Of a DNA stretch of 10,798 bases, positions 7,125-10,798 are shown in pieces. The notes below the pieces were generated by a model. That model was not told the origin of the DNA, did no database searches, and worked only from the letters and a program-made list of their open reading frames with translations. A program made the translations under genes and the position numbers. Source of the DNA: an uncultured Bacilli bacterium (GTDB lineage Bacteria > Bacillota_I > Bacilli_A > RF39 > UBA660); NCBI GenBank assembly GCA_934096535.1, contig CAKOMC010000048.1:1-10798 (forward strand). Direction: 5' to 3'. The first letter of the stretch is position 1. Each line of letters starts with the position of its first letter.

Positions 7125-7868
7125 ATGAAAAAAATATGTATTAGCGTAGGAATTGTTTTGATAGGACTTATTGCAATGGGAATTATAACAAACTATATAG
7201 ATAGTGGTAGAGTAACAACAGGACATGAGCCAAAGTATTGTATCAAAATAGTTAATAATGATGGCAGTAAAGTGACATATTGGGGATTAGGTTATAAAGT
7301 TATTAGATATGTTGGAGTATCGCCAAATGAACCTTATGAAAATAATATTGGCGTTAAAATGGGTAGTTGGTTTATGAGATACGAACTAGAACAAAAACTT
7401 AGTGCAAAAGAAATCAATAATTATATTATTAATTATTTAGAAGATAATAATGATATATCTAATTTTGCATTCAATTATGTTGATGATATAACTAATAAAG
7501 TAATAGTTGGTTTAATAAATAATAGTAAAGAAGAACAAGAAAAGTTTATTAAGAAAGTATTTATTGATGATGAAGCAAAAATATTAGATGCTATAAATAA
7601 TCAAGAAATAATAAAATTTGTCGAATCTAAAGATGTTTTTGAGGGAAAAATCATTGTTGCAGAAGAAAACTATATAACTGTTGAAGTATTAAGAGATAGT
7701 AAATCATTTAAAGTGAAGGATAAAGTAACAATGAAAATATCAAGGACAACAAATGGTAAAAATGATTATTATGCAGTAAATAATAAAGTAAGAGTTACAT
7801 TTAGTGGTTTAATTGAAGATTCAAATCCACCACAAATCAATGCAGTAAATATAGAACTTATATCGTAA
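7125..7868 (+). CDS. Membrane-anchored multi-domain protein, function unknown
   Basis: A 247-aa protein with one N-terminal membrane segment (about 4-22) and no lipobox, so probably anchored with the rest outside. Three parts can be seen. Residues 36-87 (IKIVNNDGSKVTYWGLGYKV onward) resemble a domain found in unannotated proteins of gut Bacillota. Residues 115-150 hold a VIVGL-NNSKEEQEKFIKKV segment. Residues 172-247 look like the YobA/DUF3221-type beta-barrel, ending in the typical VRVTFSGLIEDSNPPQINA pattern. I know no proven function for any of them. A TTG two codons upstream is open, but GGAGG at 7113-7117 sits 7 nt before the ATG at 7125, which decides the start. It lies between repeats B and C and probably shares the GyrI-like gene's transcript. 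Arg codons are five AGA and one AGG. Confidence 0.75.
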   Translation: MKKICISVGIVLIGLIAMGIITNYIDSGRVTTGHEPKYCIKIVNNDGSKVTYWGLGYKVIRYVGVSPNEPYENNIGVKMGSWFMRYELEQKLSAKEINNYIINYLEDNNDISNFAFNYVDDITNKVIVGLINNSKEEQEKFIKKVFIDDEAKILDAINNQEIIKFVESKDVFEGKIIVAEENYITVEVLRDSKSFKVKDKVTMKISRTTNGKNDYYAVNNKVRVTFSGLIEDSNPPQINAVNIELIS

Positions 7869-7871
7869 TGC

Positions 7872-7911
7872 AAATTACAATTTAGTAATTAGTTAGAAAA
7901 ATAGTAATTTA
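7872..7911 (+). repeat. Repeat C, full 40-nt copy
   Basis: It begins 3 nt after the stop of the anchored protein gene. It matches repeat B at 38 of 40 positions and has the same AAATTAC/GTAATTT inverted ends. A transcription terminator follows immediately. Confidence 0.9.
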
Positions 7912-7913
7912 TC

Positions 7914-7946
7914 GAGTAGATCAGTTTTAAGATTTACTCTTTTTTT
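7914..7946 (+). terminator. Rho-independent terminator after the second unit
   Basis: GAGTAGATC (7914-7922) pairs with GATTTACTC (7931-7939), with one G-U pair, around an 8-nt loop, followed by seven T (7940-7946). It ends the transcript of the GyrI-like and anchored-protein genes and separates it from the three-gene unit downstream. It lies between repeats C and D. Confidence 0.8.
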
Positions 7947-7982
7947 GACATAATTAGAGAGAAAGAAAAATAGTAATTTGTC
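7947..7982 (+). repeat. Repeat D, half-copy upstream of the third unit
   Basis: It shares its 3' half (7965-7980) with the full repeats but starts with GACATAATTAG, like repeat A. The left arm GACA-T-AATTA and right arm TAATTTGTC are complementary if one T is bulged. TTGACA at 7945-7950 overlaps the left end and equals a consensus -35, but no good -10 follows at 16-18 nt. Confidence 0.7.
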
Positions 7983-8013
7983 AACTAAACCATCAGTCGA
8001 GAACATAGTTAGT

Positions 8014-8033
8014 AATAATATAGTATAATTATT
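8014..8033 (+). promoter_or_regulatory. -10 box and possible operator of the XRE gene
   Basis: TATAAT at 8024-8029 lies 20 nt before the ATG, with GAGGTG (8036-8041) as ribosome binding site. The -35 position (about 8001-8006, GAACAT) is poor. AATAAT (8014-8019) and ATTATT (8028-8033) form an inverted repeat over the -10, a plausible site for autoregulation by the encoded HTH protein, though AT-rich inverted repeats are common by chance. Confidence 0.4.
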
Positions 8034-8048
8034 GTGAGGTGAAAAATT

Positions 8049-9065
8049 ATGGATAATAATAAAATAGGAAAATATATTGCATCTCGTAGAAAAGAAAAAG
8101 GATTAACTCAACAAGAACTTGGTGATAAATTATTTGTAACTGATAAGGCAGTTAGTAAATGGGAACGAGGATTAAGTTTGCCAGATATTACTATTCTTGA
8201 AAAGTTAGCAGATGAATTGGATACAGATATTTATAATATTTTACAAGTAGAAAAAAAGAATAATATAGATATTGAAAAAACTTTAAATGATGAAAGGAAA
8301 AAAATACAAAAAGAATTATATAAAAAAATAATTATATATATATTGCCTATAATTTTTGTTAGTTGTATTATATTTTTTAAACTTATACCTTTTGGCTATA
8401 ATATTGAACATCCAAGATATACACATACTGAAAATAAAATGATTAATCTAGGTGTTCCTAAATTTTCGTTCTTAATGAAAAATAATGAGAATAGTTATTC
8501 TTATAAGAATTTTAGAGGTAAAAGTGTTTTAAAAAGTGAATTGAAAAGTTATGTAAATACTTTAGAACATATTTCTTGTAATAATACTACATATTTTTAT
8601 GATTCTGATGCAAATATTACTATTATTGATTATGATGTTAAAGGGAACATAATTTATAGCACCATATCTTATAATATTAGAAATGGGAATTATTGCAATG
8701 AGTGGCAAATAAAAGAATATTCTAATAGATTAGGAGCATTAAATACATTTCGTACTTTATATGCTGAAGATTCAAATTTAGCAATATATTTTCTTCCTAG
8801 TTTAAAAATAAGTGATAATAAGAATAAGTGGGTTGCTACTTTAGATATTTATTATAATGATGGAAAAATAAAAAAAGTAATTGAAAAATCATCTGGGAAA
8901 TTTGAAATAAAAAATAATGAACTTATCTATTATAGAGATAAAATTATAGATCATGAGAATAATATTGAAGTTCCAAATGTATCAGCATTTGTTATAAAGG
9001 AACAAAAATTAATATTAAAAGAAAATTATCTCAAAGACTATGAAAAAGGTATTACTTTAAAATAA
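8049..9065 (+). CDS. XRE-family transmembrane transcriptional regulator
   Basis: A 338-aa protein with a cytoplasmic DNA-binding head and an outside domain. Residues 6-61 are a classic Cro/CI-type helix-turn-helix (IASRRKEKGLTQQELGDKL, then VTDKAVSKWERG and LPDITILEKLADELD). Residues 66-92 are a charged, probably coiled linker, residues 93-115 a membrane helix, and about 116-338 an extracytoplasmic domain I do not recognise, mostly beta-strand in character. The design implies a one-component sensor: the outer domain senses a signal and the head acts on DNA, most simply on its own promoter. The start is fixed by GAGGTG 7 nt upstream. The next gene follows after 11 nt, so they are cotranscribed. 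Repeat D lies upstream. Arg codons are mostly AGA (six of ten). Confidence 0.85.
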   Translation: MDNNKIGKYIASRRKEKGLTQQELGDKLFVTDKAVSKWERGLSLPDITILEKLADELDTDIYNILQVEKKNNIDIEKTLNDERKKIQKELYKKIIIYILPIIFVSCIIFFKLIPFGYNIEHPRYTHTENKMINLGVPKFSFLMKNNENSYSYKNFRGKSVLKSELKSYVNTLEHISCNNTTYFYDSDANITIIDYDVKGNIIYSTISYNIRNGNYCNEWQIKEYSNRLGALNTFRTLYAEDSNLAIYFLPSLKISDNKNKWVATLDIYYNDGKIKKVIEKSSGKFEIKNNELIYYRDKIIDHENNIEVPNVSAFVIKEQKLILKENYLKDYEKGITLK

Positions 9066-9076
9066 GGTGATGGATT

Positions 9077-10204
9077 ATGAGAAAAATATTTAATAAAATA
9101 AAAAGGAATATACTTATTTGTGATTTAATTTTTGTAGGTATAAACATACTAATTAATTTTATATTATATTTAATGAATGTGAGATTTAGATTATGGGTTA
9201 TTATCCTTATAATTTTAATATCTGTTATTGGATTTATTGTTGGTATATTCCAACAAATATATCTATCTTCTGATAATAAAAAGAGAACTATAATTTTATC
9301 ATTGTTAGGCACTATACCTATAATTATACTTATTTTAATTTCTTTACCTATTGTAGGTTTTATTGCAATTTTTAGTTATAAACCTGAACATACAACAATG
9401 TTAGATGATAAAAAGTATGTAGCAGTTGTTTCTTCTTTTCTTCATGTTGATGTTGATTATTATGATTACTATGGATTTTTATTGATGGGTACAAAGGTAA
9501 AAGTACATGGTTATTTTGGTAAAGGTGGATTCGATCCTTTTGTGAATCCAAATGTTGCTGATGGAGTTGAATATACATATTATGATAATAAGGGAAAAAC
9601 AAAATCCAAAAGAAGTGAAACATATATTAAGGATAAAGATGGACAAATAATAGATAAAAACGATTATAATATAGACATAGATAAAACAGGTAAATTTGAT
9701 GATAGCGATAATTATTTATTACCTGAAAATGAAAAAGTGTTATATGAAAAGAAATTTAATGAAACAATTTTAAGAATTGGAAAGGTTGATGATGTATTAG
9801 GTCAAAATATGTTGGTTCATGTTTTGAGAAGTAAAGATAATGGTAAGAATTTTTATGTTGTATCAGAAGATGTAATTCAAGTTAGTAATGAAGCAAAATT
9901 TGTCTTTCTAAATGAAAAATTAGGATTCGTAATTAATACAGGTAAAATTTATTTAGATAATAAAAAAGTTGGTTTATATATAACTAATGATAGTGGAAAA
10001 ACATTTATTTCTTCCAATTTTAAATATACAAATGAAAATGCTGATTATATAAGTGTAGAAAGTATGCCTTATTATGAAAATGATGTTTTAAAAATTAAAT
10101 GTTCAGTATATCAAGTTAATTCGACTAAAGATGGCTATGAAAATAAAGAATTAATATTTATTAGTAGTGATAATGGGTTAAATTGGAATCTAGAAAATAA
10201 TTAA
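9077..10204 (+). CDS. Membrane protein with extracellular Asp-box (BNR-like) region
   Basis: A 375-aa protein with about three N-terminal membrane helices (11-33, 38-60, 71-100) and a C-terminal part predicted outside the cell. The outside part has three Asp-box motifs, SKDNGKNF (252-259), TNDSGKTF (303-310) and SSDNGLNW (363-370), the S-x-D-x-G-x-x-F/W turn typical of beta-propeller proteins such as sialidases and photosystem-assembly factor-like proteins. Three boxes are too few for a full propeller, and no sialidase catalytic residues are apparent, so binding rather than catalysis is more likely. The start has AAGGTGATGG upstream and lies 11 nt after the XRE stop. It is probably the functional partner, or the regulated target, of that membrane regulator. 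All eight Arg codons are AGA/AGG. No named family is assigned. Confidence 0.8.
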   Translation: MRKIFNKIKRNILICDLIFVGINILINFILYLMNVRFRLWVIILIILISVIGFIVGIFQQIYLSSDNKKRTIILSLLGTIPIIILILISLPIVGFIAIFSYKPEHTTMLDDKKYVAVVSSFLHVDVDYYDYYGFLLMGTKVKVHGYFGKGGFDPFVNPNVADGVEYTYYDNKGKTKSKRSETYIKDKDGQIIDKNDYNIDIDKTGKFDDSDNYLLPENEKVLYEKKFNETILRIGKVDDVLGQNMLVHVLRSKDNGKNFYVVSEDVIQVSNEAKFVFLNEKLGFVINTGKIYLDNKKVGLYITNDSGKTFISSNFKYTNENADYISVESMPYYENDVLKIKCSVYQVNSTKDGYENKELIFISSDNGLNWNLENN

Positions 10205-10230
10205 AGTTATTATTGAAAGTGAGCGAAAAT

Positions 10231-10639
10231 ATGATGAAGAAAATTATTATAATAATCTTGCTGATATTTATTATAATTGGAAGTATATTATTTATTAATG
10301 AAAAAAAATAATAAAAAAATTGAAGAACAAAATAATAAAAGGTATGAAGAAATAAAAAAAGATATAGATACTGAATTAAAAAGATATTTGTATGTCATAG
10401 CGCCAAAGTGTCAACCAAATAGCGGTACACCATTAATAACACATCAAGATTTAGTTTACAATGCAGGTATGAATAAGGAAAAATTTTTAGATATAGATAA
10501 AAAATCATATTGCAAAGCATATATTAAGGCAAAATGTGTTGAAGTTGGGAAATGGGATTGGGATATAATGATAAGTTGTAAGAATTATACAGATGATGGT
10601 TATGTAGATTGGAATGAAGAATTTGAGTCAACAAATTGA
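10231..10639 (+). pseudogene. Small secreted or anchored Cys-containing protein, frameshifted in an A8 run
   Basis: The ATG at 10231 starts a typical signal or anchor segment (MMKKIIIIILLIFIIIGSILF) that stops after 26 codons at 10309. The rest of the protein continues in the next frame to TGA at 10637-10639. Removing one A from the run of eight at 10301-10308 joins them into about 135 aa: signal, a charged helical linker (NNKKIEEQNNKRYEEIKK), then a compact domain with RYLYVIAPKCQPNSGTP and VGKWDWDIMISC. Four Cys in the domain could form two disulfides outside the cell. Without the shift, only a TTG (10277) or an ATG (10298) without good ribosome binding sites could start the domain, and it would lose its export signal. 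It follows the Asp-box gene by 26 nt in the same operon and ends 1 nt before repeat E. This could be a real loss, a slippery-tract switch, or a sequencing error. The function is unknown. Confidence 0.6.
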
Positions 10640-10640
10640 T

Positions 10641-10680
10641 AAATTACAATTTAGTAATTAGTTGGAAAAATAGTAATTTG
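10641..10680 (+). repeat. Repeat E, full 40-nt copy
   Basis: It begins 1 nt after the stop codon of the last gene. It differs from repeat C at two positions (an A-to-G change in the middle and the last base). Inverted ends AAATTAC/GTAATTT are intact. Confidence 0.9.
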
Positions 10681-10689
10681 GTACTATAA

Positions 10690-10739
10690 AAGTGTAAGAA
10701 GTAGATCTAGTAGTTAGGTTGAAAATTACACTTCTTTTT
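10690..10739 (+). terminator. Probable terminator after the third unit
   Basis: AAGTGTAA (10690-10697) pairs with TTACACTT (10726-10733), and C plus five T follow (10735-10739). The loop is long (28 nt) and contains a small TAGATCTA palindrome, so the hairpin is less compact than the other terminators here. Its place after repeat E mirrors the repeat C plus terminator arrangement. Confidence 0.55.
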
Positions 10740-10798
10740 ATTATGATTGTAGTAGGATTGGTTAACGTATAGTAATTGGAGTTAAAGTACTCGTCCTA
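10740..10798. repeat. Possible degenerate repeat fragment at the right edge
   Basis: TATAGTAATTGGA (10768-10780) resembles the ATAGTAATTTG end of the other repeats with one base missing. If real, it is the start of another unit that lies outside the window. No gene is visible in these last 59 bases. Confidence 0.3.

Noticed and set aside
9052..9623. Minus-strand ORFs opposite the Asp-box gene
   Set aside because: Low-complexity antisense reading (Ile- or His-rich) with no ribosome binding sites.
7066..10680. Repeats as a CRISPR array
   Set aside because: Spacing is gene-sized and irregular, with whole ORFs between the copies and no cas genes.

Overview
The window is very AT-rich, with tightly spaced genes, AAGGTG/GGAGG ribosome binding sites, T-tailed hairpin terminators and the standard code (TGA is used as a stop). 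A complete tricistronic spore-germination receptor operon points to an endospore-forming member of the Bacillota, Clostridia-like or a related low-GC lineage. The sequence alone does not settle the genus.

Left part (1-4519). A plus-strand terminator ends something lying off the left edge. A minus-strand gene for a small, probably helical, uncharacterised protein follows (370-801), with its own minus-strand terminator. Next comes a minus-strand operon gerAA-gerAC-gerAB (4411 down to 1082) whose genes overlap by 4 and 11 nt. It encodes the three subunits of a Ger-type nutrient receptor of the spore inner membrane.

Middle (4520-6421). A divergent plus-strand gene encodes a TRAM-domain, iron-sulfur RNA (uracil-5)-methyltransferase of the RlmCD/RlmD family. 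It is followed by 687 bases with no convincing gene, which hold a strong terminator, a possible short structured RNA, several palindromes and one tiny ribosome-binding-site-preceded ORF.

Right part (6370-10798). This is an accessory block with a different character. It holds a GyrI-like ligand-binding protein, a membrane-anchored multi-domain protein, and a three-gene unit: a transmembrane XRE regulator, an Asp-box membrane protein, and a small secreted or anchored Cys-containing protein that is frameshifted in an A8 run. Three nearly identical 40-nt repeats sit 1-5 nt after the stop codons that end each unit (7066, 7872, 10641). Two related half-copies lie upstream of units (6371, 7947). Arginine codons in this block are almost all AGA/AGG, whereas the methyltransferase gene uses CGT. 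The layout (gene, stop, repeat, next gene) resembles a gene-cassette array. No recombinase is in the window and the repeats do not match the classical integron attC consensus, so the mechanism is an open question and the most interesting point of the window.
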